From: Edolisoma coerulescens
Lineage: Eukaryota > Chordata > Aves > Passeriformes > Campephagidae
Assembly: GCA_013397115.1 (NCBI GenBank)
Contig: VWZW01004026.1
Location: 2,232,523-2,296,522 of the forward strand
DNA: 64,000 nt
Reading direction: 5' to 3'
The translations under genes and the position numbers were made by a program. Positions 34,701 to 47,400 of the stretch are shown in pieces. Each line of letters begins with the position of its first letter. Position 1 is the stretch's first letter. Under the pieces are notes generated by a model, which saw only the letters and a list, made by a program, of their open reading frames with translations, was not told the DNA's origin and made no database searches.

Positions 34701-35092
34701 CTTGGACACCCATTAATTTGTACCTTGTGAAAAACCAAAGAAGAAAAATAAGATAAAATGAGAGGAAGAATGGGTTTTAGGGAATACAACCCTTGTGTGT
34801 TGGAACCCTTCAAAATATGAATAGCTTCCATTTCAGGTCAATTTCATGGGCAAAGCAGAATAAATGAAAAACCCTTGGGGGATTTGGGTATTGGTATTTC
34901 TTTGAGAACTAACAGGATTAGAGTTTTCACCCAAAGTGATTATTTTACACACTCATTCACTCTCACACTCCTCTCTCTCCGACAGTGTGCAACATGAAAT
35001 CAAATAATTTTGATATTTTCTATCTCTTGAGTAGCAATGCGTGGCAGTGCAAGCGGCTGGAGCCACTAAAGCCACTCAGGCCAATCCTAAAG
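31775..35092. other. Unique AT-rich DNA, no gene seen
   Basis: No gene or recognised interspersed repeat. A 17-bp imperfect tandem repeat (GATTAAAAGAAATAGAT) followed by (ACAT)4 lies at about 32331-32375. Confidence 0.5.
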
Positions 35093-35684
35093 TGTGGTGG
35101 TTGAGAGCCTGAACCTGATCCCTCACTCTTTGGTTAGGGCGAGAACCCACAATCCCCCAGTTTTGTTATTTTCATAGTTCGGTGTTATTGGTTTGTGTTT
35201 CCCCCTCTCAGTTTTATGCATGTTTCCATAAATGCATAACATTTCCCTTTGTTACTGTGTATGCATTCTGGAAGGTTCTGTTGAGTTCGACACCCCATTG
35301 GTTCTTCCTCTGAGTCCCTCCCATGTGTTGTTCCTATTGGTTCAGTTCCTGTAAACCCCACCTTTCATCCCTCTCCTTATTGGCTGTGTCCCTTATTCCC
35401 GCCTTCCCTAACCCTGGTATAAAACCCACTGTACGCCCTTCAGACCTGGATTTTCGTCCCTGCCCCTTTACGACAATAAGTCTTTCCGTGGATCATTAAA
35501 CGAGGAGTCCCCTCTCAGCTTCTTTGCTTCCACCTGCACGCCTTTCCAGCTGCTCTTGAGAAAGCCCCCTTGGGTGAGGGACTTGATTTCTGCCTACCTT
35601 TATTGAGTGCTACCCTGAGGAAATCGCAGCAGCCAACCTCCGGGCTTTTATTTGTGGGCTTGCGTGCAATAGCACTCTGATACA
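35093..35684 (+). mobile_element. Avian endogenous-retrovirus LTR with intact-looking promoter
   Basis: Starts TGTGGTGGTTGAGAGCC and ends near GATACA, giving TG...CA ends, though the right edge is uncertain and no target-site duplication is clear. U3 holds four ATTGG (inverted CCAAT) boxes at 35187, 35297, 35336 and 35379 and a TATAAAA at 35418-35424. Downstream are CAATAAGTC at 35474-35482 and ATTAAA at 35495-35500 as possible polyadenylation signals. GC content is well above the flanks. No coding region is attached, so it is probably a solo LTR. Confidence 0.65.
35297..35424 (+). promoter_or_regulatory. Phased CCAAT/TATA promoter of the LTR
   Basis: ATTGG boxes at 35297, 35336 and 35379 and the TATAAAA at 35418 are spaced 39, 43 and 39 bp. 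ATTGG is the inverted CCAAT box bound by NF-Y. A regularly spaced CCAAT array upstream of a TATA box fits a retroviral U3. Confidence 0.5.
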
Positions 35685-38600
35685 TTTTTGTAGACTTTGG
35701 ACACCTTGAATTTTTTCTTCTCTTAGACCATACTCACAATGTCAGATTGATTTTGAGATGAGACCACACTAACTCACAGATAAGCCTTTCCAGTCCCTTG
35801 GCAGGGTGAAGTTCTTAATCTTTTTCTATTTAATAGTAGTGACCTATTTTTGCCTCTGAAGTTACTAAATATTAAAAGATTTAGTTTTTCTCCTGAATAT
35901 GAACCAATGTTCTACTGAGAACAGTGTTTTATGACACATTTTCCATTTCTTCACAGAATAGGCCACTTAGGGGACAATGAGAAAATAATTATGTCTTTTT
36001 AAAGATTTCCTAGTTAAAATGCCATTCATGAACGGAAGTCTGGGAAATTCACAAAAAAGAAAAAACAAAAAAAGCTTACATGAAGCATTTTGAATTTAGA
36101 ATTATTAAATTTTGATCAATGATTTGGGTCAAATCCTACTTCATCCAACAAGCTCACTGAACTTTGAGATATACATGTTTTACAGAAGTATAATATAATT
36201 GTTATTAATCATATATGATACATCCTAGGCAAAGGGTAATATTTTTATTTGTTTTAATGCACTCTTGAATTAAAGTGCTTGGCTTTATTTTAGTTCTGAA
36301 AAGAAATTTGGGCAATAGATGATCTAGGACATATGTTTTTTCCTGTCATGAACGGTGATAAGAATACCTTAATCCATTCTTCCCTTATGACTAGTGCTGA
36401 TTTCAAAGAGGAATCCACATGGATGTGAGGGTCAGTGCTGGCAGCTCTTTTGGAAGAACTTTCACGGGTTTGGCTGCCTTCAGGATCTTTGCAAGAAGCC
36501 CACTATTGGATAGAGCAGAATCAGCTTTTCTGTTATATAACAAATTTTCAAAAAACCCAAGTTTTGATAAAACTGAAAATATTTCCAAGCTTTTAAAATC
36601 AGGAAAATCATTAGAAAAATTAAAAGGGGTAATACAAAAGCACGTCTTTATTTCTAAAGCTAATTAGTTTTTTATGGGAGTGACCTTCCTTCTTCTGTAG
36701 TCACATTTATAATTCACCCATTTAGACAAATTTAAATATAAAAGTTAAAAGAAAAAGCTTAAAACACCCCCAACCTAAAGTGCCTTGAGCTTTTAGTTGA
36801 ATAAAAATTTTCAGACTGCACTAACAACTTTGAAGTTTCTCTACAGAATTATTTCTTCTGAGCAAAACAGAGTTTCTGATCCTTCTATTTGGCCATAATC
36901 CGAGAATCTATGCTCTGGTATTCTGTTGTCTGAACCTTTTCTCCAGACATATTATTTACTCATAACAGAAAATGACCTGATTTGATCAAGGCTTATTTCA
37001 ATGCAAAAAGGAGTTCCATTCACACTGAGATTCTCTCATGCACTGAAGAGTCATCTTTTTAAAAATCAGTTGGGACTAAATCAGAAGATATTTCTGGTTG
37101 ACTGTGATATTTCTCCTGTTTGACAATGTAAAACCCTTCTGCTTACCACTTCTGGTAATCTCTGTCCTTCCACATGGAACAATATTTTGTGAGTGTTAGA
37201 AGAAAATTATTTGTGCTAAATATATAGACAACCTGAAAAGCACGGTAAAGGAAGATATAAAGTTTTCTGTGAAATATGTGAGTAAAATTTAACAAATTTA
37301 ATTTTCCTTTGAAAATTCAATGAATTCAGGCTACCCTAAGTTTAGGTTACGGATGTATAAATTTCTCTTTCAATTACGCTCTGTCTCTTTTATGTCAATT
37401 ACATACTATCTCTTATAATTTTCACAAGAGTGAGAAAAGATAAAAAGAAGTCTGTTACACTTAGGATGCCCTCTGAAATTTAAAGAAGACATCTTCAGAT
37501 TTTAGGAATAGATCAATTTCTGCCAATTTATCTTAATCTACTTCACCATAAATCAACAGAACCTGAGTGCCTAAAAATAAAAATCTTGCCTGTAGAAATC
37601 TATGAGATAGTTTAGTGTTCAATTTTCTCTGTGTAACATGTCATCTCTAAAGAGAAAAATGAGTAATCTCTGGTGTATAGTTATTTTTAACTAACTGTTC
37701 AAACAGATCTTTTAGCTAAACACCAAATTCTGCCCAATTTTTAGTTAATTTATGCAGGTTTTATGATCTGGGGCACAATAGTGTCACTGAACACTCAGAC
37801 CCCATTTGCCATCAATCTAGATTCAATTTTTCATTGCGATAATTGACCTTCCATTTCCATACAGACAAAATGAGTCTCTAAGGATCTCCACACTTACATC
37901 ATCTTACAACTGGAAATATTTTTAAAGCAACCAAACAATTTTTTTTTTCATACTGATGTCCTATTTTGGTGGACTGGAAATTCAACAGTGTTACTGGGTG
38001 AAGATAGAGTGTATAATCATTTATTGGCTAAATAACAATTGATAGAAAGTTGAAATTCCACAGTGGGTCATATGCCACTTAATTCTGTACCTTTTCTAAG
38101 TGCAATCTATCGTGTACCAATCACTACAGACCCCATCAAGGTACTTGTTTACTTTCTACAGTTATTTCTATAATTAACTTCTAAAAATATTTATTTTCTT
38201 TGTTCCTTAGACAATAAAATATTACATTTTTTACAATTATTTTCTCTAATATAATAGCGTACGTCCTTGTCTTCATTTATTTCAGTGAGAAAACTTTGAG
38301 CTTTTCAGCTGGAGGCTTTCAATGCCAATTGCAAAACAACCTAGTAGAAAATTCATAGATTTGGCACACATATTTGAAGGAGAAATTTAGCTTATAGTGA
38401 AACGATGTGAAGAAGACAAATGTACAATAAGACAATCAGGAAGATAAACACAAGATTTTTTAGTATATAATATCACAGGCGTGATGATCTTCACAACTGT
38501 GGAGATCAAGACCCTCCTTTTTTGAAGAAAAAGAAATGGAAATGGAAAACAGTGAATTTGGGAAATTTACCTATATTTTAGGGTAGCTGCAACTTGAATT

Positions 38601-41391
38601 ACCATAAGCTTACATGCAATTAAAAGCAGGACTAAAAATAAGCACACAAGCAGACAGAGCACAAGCTTGAAAATTTTATATGAGAGCAATAGGTTCAAGT
38701 TTGCACTCCAAATCTGACAGGTTCTCGATTCTGTGCCTTTTTATTGCAGACCAGCACACTTAATACTGGGACAATCCCATCACTCTCCAAAATATATATG
38801 AGAAGCAAAAAGTGTGATAATATGAAACTGACACTGCTTAGGAATTGCTTTACCACATAGTTTTGGACCATGGCAGAAGACAGGTACCTTATTTCTGGTC
38901 ATTTGCATTTTAATCATAAATATGTTTACACTTTTAACAGGAGGAGGCCAATCAACAAATACCATTTGGAACTACACTGTGAAAGCAATAGGATTTCATT
39001 CCACCTCCCTCCCCTCTGGCATCTGCATCAAGAATTTGCTTGGAGAAGTTAGAACTTTCAAGGGGACAACCCCAAACCACTGACATTTCAGTTGGTATTC
39101 AAATTGGGAAATAAGCATGTTTCTTATATATGACCTTTACAAATTGAAACAAATATACGATAAATATCTCTGAACTCCTTGCATATGAATAAAGGCTTTA
39201 TTTTAACCAGTTCATTGTCTGTGTCCTGCTACGATTCAGTATCTGCTACACTACCCTGACTGTAATGTGACTCAACTTGTTCTTTAACTTCACATACACG
39301 TAAGAGTTTAAATTGTATAATGTAGATTAATGGTTGGGATAGTAATGAAATATTTTTATCCAACAGAACTTTTTAATTCTGTTATTCTGAAATATACCAT
39401 CAATAGCATCCTGAGGGTTCTGTGGTTTTTTTGCAGCTGCCTCTAGCTTTTTTTCTCTCAGAAAACTAGGACTGTAAACTGGACTAATGCTGTCCTTACT
39501 TTCTAGTGCATGAGATACAGAAACTTTTATTCTTTTGCAGAGAATGGAGGCAGGCTGGAGATCTGAACAGAAGCACTGCAGCTGTTTTAATATGCTGTAG
39601 GGTAGAAAGACTGAGAAGACAAAGAAACATGTTTTTTTACCTCCCTGACCTCTCTGCTCCTTCCTAAAAATATGTAAGTGACAATTTTAGGTAGGAACAA
39701 CTTCCCCATCACTTAAAGATCCCTCACATCACAATGCATCTTCACACTATTCTCAATCAGAATGCTGACTTTAGAGACTGATCTATGACCTCTGTCTATA
39801 TTTTTATGCTCTTGTGGAAGTCAGCCTATTCTGACCTGAAATGTATCTTGACTTCTATGAAGCCACGTCCAGATTTGTACAGAAAATAGGTTTCCAGTGT
39901 AATGTTTCCACCTGATTTTCTCCTAAATTCTTTGAGTAGATGGAAAAATTGTTGTAAGTTTCAGAGCAAGAATCCATACTAGATGAGTTAAGGAAAAATG
40001 TGGGCAGACATTAGCATTGCTAAGAAAAGCAGTACCTTAAAGATACAAGGATATAAGAAAAAGGGGAACAATTCTTTGATTACGGGAAAGTCAATACTAA
40101 AAATTATCCGCTATCAGTATGAAAATTTCTAAATAAGTTAAGTATTTGCTAAACAAAAGAGTTGATATGTACATATGAAGATTTCAATTATTGATTTTAA
40201 AAGGTGGCAAATTTTTCACAGGAACATTCCACCTACATTTCTATAAGCATAAGAACCATTAAAAGAAGTTTTGTAATCATTGCCATTTCCTGGTAGTCTT
40301 CAAAACATTGTCATATATATTGTTAGTCAGCTGCTTTTGTTATGAAATCTTCATATGCAACACTGTACAGAAATTACTGTTTCTACATACTGTATAACAT
40401 ACTTAGAAATAACTTTTGTCTTTCAAACACTTGCTACTTTTGTTCCAAGACTAAATGATATTTCGTATAGCTGATTATGATTAGCCCAATTTTGTGTAAT
40501 TACTATGCATTTGATACAAGAAGGAAACAGATAATTCAGGTGAATACAAGTTCCTTGGAAATCTCCACACATGCAAAAATCTAAGTTGTGCAAACAACCT
40601 GGGAAGACATAGGAAAATATTTTTTTTTTACAGCAAGGACTGAAAATTCCAGGATTTGAAGTTGACTTTCGTATGCTAAATACACCAGCAACTTTTCTAC
40701 AGTAACAGCATTTACGGTCCCCAAGTGCTCTGCACTAGATAACAATGTGTAATGCAATCTTCTTGGATATATCTGTCATAACCCTTGGTATTTCTATCTG
40801 CATTGCACCTGTAAATTGACTTATTACCCTGTCTCACTGAGTCTAATCATTGTGCCTGATACCATGTAATCTGTGCCAGTCCAGACACAAATACCAGCTG
40901 TTACAATTCCAAAAGTTCAATACTTGCACTTCAAGAAGGAAATCAAATGTTATAGACTTTACCTTGGTCCATAGCTTGCTCCCATACCACCTCTTTGCTG
41001 CTGACTACTTATTAGCGTCATGATAAAAAAAGTATGTAAATGCAAATACCTATACATTCAATCTCTGTCACTTCTGGTTCCAGCTGTGGCTCACCCACAG
41101 GCTTCCACGCAGAGCAAAGAGTCCTCTGGGAAAGGAACCTTTCGTCTTCCAGTGCTACTTATAACATCTCTGCCTGAGGGTATGACATCATCAGCATCAA
41201 ACTGTCTGGAGAAAAGGAGGTGCTCTCTGGTGGCTTTGCTGGAATTCTACAGTGCTGGAGTTGGGCAGGACTAAACTCTGTTCAACCAAATGAAAATTAC
41301 ATTTTGGACACTAGATTAGGGCAGAGACCTCATCTTTATCTATTGTAAGTTCTCACTAAGTAAGAAAAATTACAGATCAGCAGCAGTTCTC
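35685..41391. other. Unique AT-rich DNA, no gene supported
   Basis: No gene recognised. An 82-codon plus-strand frame at 36419-36667 overlaps a 61-codon minus-strand frame and has no known motif. A TATATATGACC and AATAAAGG pair at about 39126-39194 could be a decayed LTR end (see findings). The rest is featureless. Confidence 0.45.
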
Positions 41392-41469
41392 TCTATGTAT
41401 GTATGTGTCTTCGTGTGTATCTATCTATCTATCTAATCTATCTATCTATCTATCTTACCTATCTATCTA
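41392..41469. repeat. Tetranucleotide microsatellite, (GTAT)n then (ATCT)n
   Basis: A short TATG run leads into about eleven ATCT units with two interruptions (AATC and TACC) between 41419 and 41469. Confidence 0.9.
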
Positions 41470-43092
41470 ATTTTACCCCGGAGCAGCCTAATGATGCAAA
41501 TACCCTCAGTCAGGAAAAGAAGTTTTAGCTAGAGTTGCAGCTTCATCTGGCTTTGTAGCCAGGCCCATAAAAGAGTTTTTAATGAATTAATTAACGCATT
41601 TCATAAATAAAATAGTATCTATTTCATACCATGATCAAAATCTATTCAATATTTCATATAACTCCTCTTTAATTTACTGTGGTCCAGATTCTGCCAGTCT
41701 AATTCAAATTGATGGTATTCAAAGGCTGACCCTATTTTTACTTTATTTTGAAAATAGTTGTAGCTAAAATTTATTCTGAAATAGAATCATAGCTTATATG
41801 AATTATATAACTTACAGTTTCCTAATATAAATTTTATTTTCTTGTTTTTCTTACTGAAGTAGATATACAGATTGTGTTCCTTCTATTTAACTTTTTTCTT
41901 TTCCTCTCAACAAATTATACTGTGAAAATAGAAAGCATGCATAACTGTGCAGTCTTTGAAACCTAATTCTTGTTTCTTTGAAACAATTTTCCAAGTGATC
42001 AGTCGTGTCAGTGATATCTAAACACCTTAACACCCTTAATGACATCAAGTGTAATATTTATCTCTACAGCCACAAGTGTGTGTGCTATATTGCTGGCCTG
42101 CACAGGTGACCATAAAACTCTTCTGAAGGCCTTCTTAAATTTCATAGCTTTCAGATGCATAAATAAGATATTTATCTTTAGAATTACTATGGGATATTTT
42201 TTCTTTTGTTAATAGGGTGTCAAAATATTTTAAATTAAGTAAATATATGCACAGGAAGATCCACTGAACTGGTTTAAGGAGGAATATGCAGAAAACAATC
42301 ATGAGTTAAGAAAGATCACAGTCAAAACATGAATGTACAGTCCTATGCAATTATGCCACGCCATACTTATAAAAGCAAGGAGAGCAGAATACACAATGCC
42401 AATATTTTAAACTACAAACGGCTTACATCATGAAAATGAAAACTCAGTGGTTTAGAATTGTGAAAATTGAATCCAGTTGATACAAATTTGTTAAAACAGT
42501 GTGTTAGACAGCAATTGAAAGAAATGGACTGTCTTGAAATAATGCTTTTGCCAAAACCACTGCAAATGGATTTTTTCAGAAAACACAAGCCATTATTAGC
42601 ATGAGTGAGGATAGCTTGGATGTGTATGACCACTAACATGGGTATTGATCTCAGCTGAAAGCATTTTCATTATTCTCTGAAGTTTCACTTACTGAAAAAG
42701 AGGCTTTCAAAAGTCAAATACTAGTACTGTGTCAAACTGCCACACGCAGTCAAAAGGGGAGAGAAATATTATCTTCAGAGGTTTTTGAGAATTTTTGAGA
42801 ATATTGCCCATTTCTAACCAAAAATCAGTGCAATGCACCTAAGACTTAAGCTACTTATATAGACTTTAAACTAGTATGCTTAATAATTAAAGAAAACACT
42901 TTAATGTATGTATCACATGTTATGGGAACAAAGAGAGTACTTCTGGTATGTTCATGAAAGGAAAACCTTGTTCTATTCCAATCAGTTATCAGCTGCTTTG
43001 TGCCCTAAAGCTTGATGTTTTATTCTTATTATCTTAATTTCTCTGCGGGAAAAAATACATGTCCATCTATATTGATGTTAACCATTTTGGCT
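41470..43092. other. Unique AT-rich DNA, no gene seen
   Basis: No gene or recognised repeat. A short tandem TTTTTGAGAATT pair lies near 42782-42802. Confidence 0.45.
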
Positions 43093-43184
43093 GAAATTTT
43101 CCAAAGGGCCTAAGGGAGTTGAATTCCATCAGAGATGGGTGTCTAATGCTTTTAAATGCTATTGGACACCTATTTTTAAATTTC
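43093..43184. repeat. Imperfect inverted repeat, possible ancient MITE relic
   Basis: The left arm GAAATTTTCCAAAGGGCCTAA pairs imperfectly with the reverse complement of the right arm (GAAATTTAAAAATAGGTGTCC). The sequence resembles an old palindromic amniote repeat built on GAAAATTTTCAAAAG...CCTAAGT. The family assignment is tentative. Confidence 0.4.
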
Positions 43185-44395
43185 TAATCCTCTTGTTCAA
43201 TAAAACTCTTGACTTACTGGTATCCTATGGCAAGAATTTTTCATAGTTTCCTTTCTTCATCATCTTTCTCAAAATATTATGACACATCTATGGATTTATT
43301 CTATACACATATATTAAATTCTGGGAGAAGAGGAAGATGGAAAGATTTCCATGGCAAACAAAGGGGAAAAAAAGGAAATTTGGTACCAGATATTTGCTGT
43401 TTATATTTGTGTCTAATAGACAGTGTTTCCCTTATCAAGTCAAGAAAAGAAACAGCTAAGAAAATACTACAAGGGAAAAATGATCTATGTTTTTCTCCTT
43501 CTTATTAAGTTTAGGCATACAAAGTTGCCATGGAGACCTCTTCACTTCTGCATAAAGTGTGATAGATTTGGATGTAACAGAAAGTAGATGACAACAGCCA
43601 AAGCAATTGTCAGGTATTCAGGCGAAGTAGTCTCATTTGGAAACAGTTGCTGTATATAGCACAGATACATACTTCATTCCTCCTGACAAGGACTGCTGAC
43701 AGGAACAACCCATCCTTCGACTGACAACTGGAACAGAGCGCTGTTTCCCAGCCTTAGAGCTGAAATGACAGCGTGCCTTTCTAATAGCATAAAGAACACA
43801 CGTTATTTAAGAGGTTTCACATGGATACGTATATCCGTACACAGGCATAAAGACTTTCCAACCCAGGAGCACACTGGCACTTTTCAAATAGGCATGCCAA
43901 ATTAGCTTCTGTTTTGACCTTGTTCATTCCTATTAGCTGGGTATTAGACAAGAATCCCATGCCACCTTGACAAGGGCTTTTGTTTCTATTATGCTGTTAT
44001 TCAATCCTATACAAGTGATGGATGAGAACGGTGCATGTCTGAATAGGCAGAGGGAATCACCCTAATGAATTCTCTTCTGCATTGCAATACGCCGTGGATG
44101 AAATGACTTATCCATTCTGCATTAACTGATGTGACCGCTTCATCTCAACTGCTTTTCATAGTTGCCATCACTCAGAAAGGCTGGTGTTTACAGCTCTCAC
44201 AGGAGGAATATTTATCTGACAAACTTTGTTAGAGGTATGAAACCTAATGGTAGCAAAGCAGAGCCATGAGAATGTGCACATCAGTAAAATACAGCCCTGG
44301 GATCCTATTAAGATTCCAACTTTTCTTTACATTCAAATTTATTTATTTCTGTTCTACATTTCCTTAGGTCAAGTCAGATCTCTGCAGCATTTTAT
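43185..44395. other. Unique DNA of balanced composition, possible conserved non-coding block
   Basis: From about 43560 to 44340 the sequence is less AT-rich, free of recognisable repeats and simple runs, and lacks any motif-bearing frame. This texture is often seen in conserved non-coding elements, but conservation cannot be judged from one sequence. Confidence 0.3.
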
Positions 44396-44450
44396 TAATA
44401 ATCAGAGCCTATTATATTAATCAGATAGTCTAATCAGGCTAATTCTTAAT
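44396..44450 (-). promoter_or_regulatory. Cluster of homeodomain / PBX-HOX-like sites
   Basis: Six TAAT cores lie within 55 bp, at 44396, 44399, 44418, 44431, 44440 and 44447. Three extend to TAATCAG (minus strand CTGATTA), and the middle one reads TGATTAAT on the minus strand, a perfect PBX-HOX composite. The last is TAATCC, the bicoid-class (OTX/PITX) word. Function is inferred. Confidence 0.4.
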
Positions 44451-47400
44451 CCCCCAAAGATTTTCTGGTCACCTTAATACTGAGGCTTATTTTGTCACAT
44501 ATTATAAGTATAGGTCTATAAACAAGCTTGTGAGGGTTTTTTGGGCTTTGTTTGTTTGTTTTTTCTTTAAAATCATGGTTGTTTACATGAAAATTATTCT
44601 GCAAACACATTTTGTTTCCTGTGATCTAAGTCTAGCTTTCCCTGTGTGTTTGCAGTCTGTTTTTCAATATGCTGTCCCTGTTTGCATATTTCCATCTTTG
44701 TTGACAATTAACTTTGTTGTCAACAAAGTGGAATAGTTCTTTTGAAGTAAATTATTTACAAATCTCAGTTAAACACAAAATAATCATTCATGGCTTGTCA
44801 ACAGTGTAGGTGGTTTAGAAGAAGAAAATTATTTGAAAAATATTCTGAAAAAAAAAAAAAGGCTCACAAATGGGTTTTAAATAGAAGGCAACAGAGATTT
44901 TAGGAATGATTTGTGTGTTTAATGAACTGTTGGAAATAAGAATAGTTGGCAATATGCCCTAGATTGTGTGCATACAGCCATTTTATTATAAGTTAGATCT
45001 CACCAGAGTCTTGTGAGGCACCTCTGAGGTAGGCTGTCTCCAGGCAATGCTGGGCACCCCAGCCAAAAACAGACAAGGAAGTCATTAGTTAAATCCACAG
45101 CTGATATAAGATGGCACAGCTCCATTGACTTTGATGAGACTTCACCCTGCACGTTGACTGAACTTACAGTGTACTTGAGAAGAGTCAATCATTTCTGGAT
45201 AAGAAGGAATGCAATATTCAGTTCTCATGTGTGGTCACCATGTCCTTATTGGGAACAGTTTGATCGACAGTATAAAGCAGGAATGCAGTCAATAGATCCT
45301 TACAGATAATGTTTTAAAATCATGCCAAGGACAAGGGAGTTTGATTGTAGCTTTTTTAGAGGGTCCTGAAAATATTCTATATTAGGAAATTCACTCTCTC
45401 TGTGATAAGAAGATGATAAAAAAATGTGTTCAAAGATTTTCTTAGGAATTATGTGGAACTGCTGTTCAAGGGAGACATGTCATAAGGATGTTGTGGACAT
45501 TACTGTTGCCCAGGCATACCGTTCATGCAGCTAGTCATAATTATAAGTCAGAAGCATTCCGCTTTTCATCTCCTACCAATGGGGAAAAGAATTCCTGGCA
45601 TCAGGGAACAAGTTTTATTCTCCTTTTTCCATTATGCACTATTTTCTTTTTATTACACTTTATTCAGTGCAACAAGAGAAATTAATGCATCTCATGAATT
45701 TGTTATTCCTTTTTTTTTTTTTTCCTGTGAGAAAAGGAGTGCTGCTTCTAGGCCAGTATTTTTGTGTTCTGAACTTGAATTGATCTTTGTCTACTTTACA
45801 CTCACATAAGTCTCAGCACTGTTAAAAACTCTGTGGGTAAATAACTGCAGCTTATGTTTAAACAGTAGGAGAGTTCTTTTAGTGCATTCATTAGGAAATG
45901 TCTTGGACATAAGCATCTCTTGCACCATTTTACTGGATACAGCCTACCTTGAAATCCCTTTTCTTTCAAACATTCAGTATTAAAAATCACACATGAAAGC
46001 TTTTAACATCCATCTGATGTTAATTTATATCTGGTAGCCTGATGAGTAGGAAATATTTCCACAGAACAGTCAAGACCATAGAATTATTCACCTAACAATG
46101 ACTTGACATGTAAATAAGGCAGCCCAGTAGGAGGAATTCTAGTCCTGATTCATTGAAAAACTTAATATTATTAGTTACATCTAAATTTTAAAATCTATAT
46201 CCATTCAATTGAGAAAAGACTTTAGTGATATCACAATAAGTATAAAATTGTAATGGAGGCATAAATGCCCTTATCTGAACTTGCCTTATAAGTGAGAAAT
46301 ACGAAACCAATAACTCTGTCAGTACTAGATAAACTATTGCAGAAGGTGAAGGTACAGTACTGATTTGCAGAGAAAATGCAGTTATGAGTAGATTCAGTTT
46401 TGATACCTGCTGTTATGGCAGTGCTCTTACAAGAATTTGTTGTTGGCTGCCAAGTAAAAAAAAACACTAAGGATTTAAATTCTGTCCTGTCCTGCAGGCT
46501 GCTGTGGAGTCACAGAAAGGAAATGAAAATGCTATAATTGCTGAAGAGATGTGCCACTGGAATAAAAAAAAAAGGGTACTTGGAGCCTGAAAACAAAATA
46601 GCAGTATCATTTGTAGGCAATTATAGCCAGTATGCAGTATATTATAGAAAAATTAACTAATATTCGTAAGGATTTGAACACCTTGTCATACAACCATTTC
46701 TAACCTTCCTCAACTTTGAGCCCTCAGTTTCTTGAAATTTAATCTGTTTACCAGGCTGTGCATTCTATGAAAGCTATGTCATGCTCTACATCAGCCACAC
46801 ACTGCAAAATTATATTACAATGGTGAAAATGTCAAAAATCAAATACTGATTACAGGTGAGCGCCAGTAAAATACTACAATTCGCATACATTTTGTCTTAA
46901 TGTATTATTACAAAGCCCTTCAATATTCACAGAAACCCCTTCCTAGGTAGTTAGGTTTGGAGCGCTATTATAGCCCAATAATAAAATATTACCAGGATAA
47001 TTTACTGCTCTCCTCCCTCTGACTTCTCACTTGTCTTCCTGCTGGAAATAGACAGAATAACAACCTCAAAACCAACATACCGCACAGAAATGGAAAACTG
47101 ACAAACCTTAAATCTGGGGGACAAAAAAGTAAATAACAGTGAGAGAGACAAATATTTTAAATTCACCTGAGAAGGAATTTTGCTTTGATATTGCTGACTT
47201 CTCAAGCATTTAGAAATTATTCCTTAATTAAAATGTAAATTGGTGTTTCTAGAGTTTTTAATGCCTATATTGAATTAAATTAGAGTTTAAACAGGGTTTT
47301 AAAAGGTGAAATTTGGCTTCCTCATAGGAAGATCATATTTGCTAATATTTTAGCTTTAACTAGAAATTAATATTGGCATTTGCTTAAAGGCAGATTTGTC

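Noticed and set aside
36403..36667. 82-codon plus-strand and 61-codon minus-strand frames
   Set aside because: They overlap on opposite strands, have no known motif, and sit in single-copy-looking AT-rich DNA.
45200..45330. CR1-like phrase TTCAGTTCTCATGTGTGGTCACC
   Set aside because: Only about 25 bp resemble CR1, and the flanking order of CR1 words is absent.
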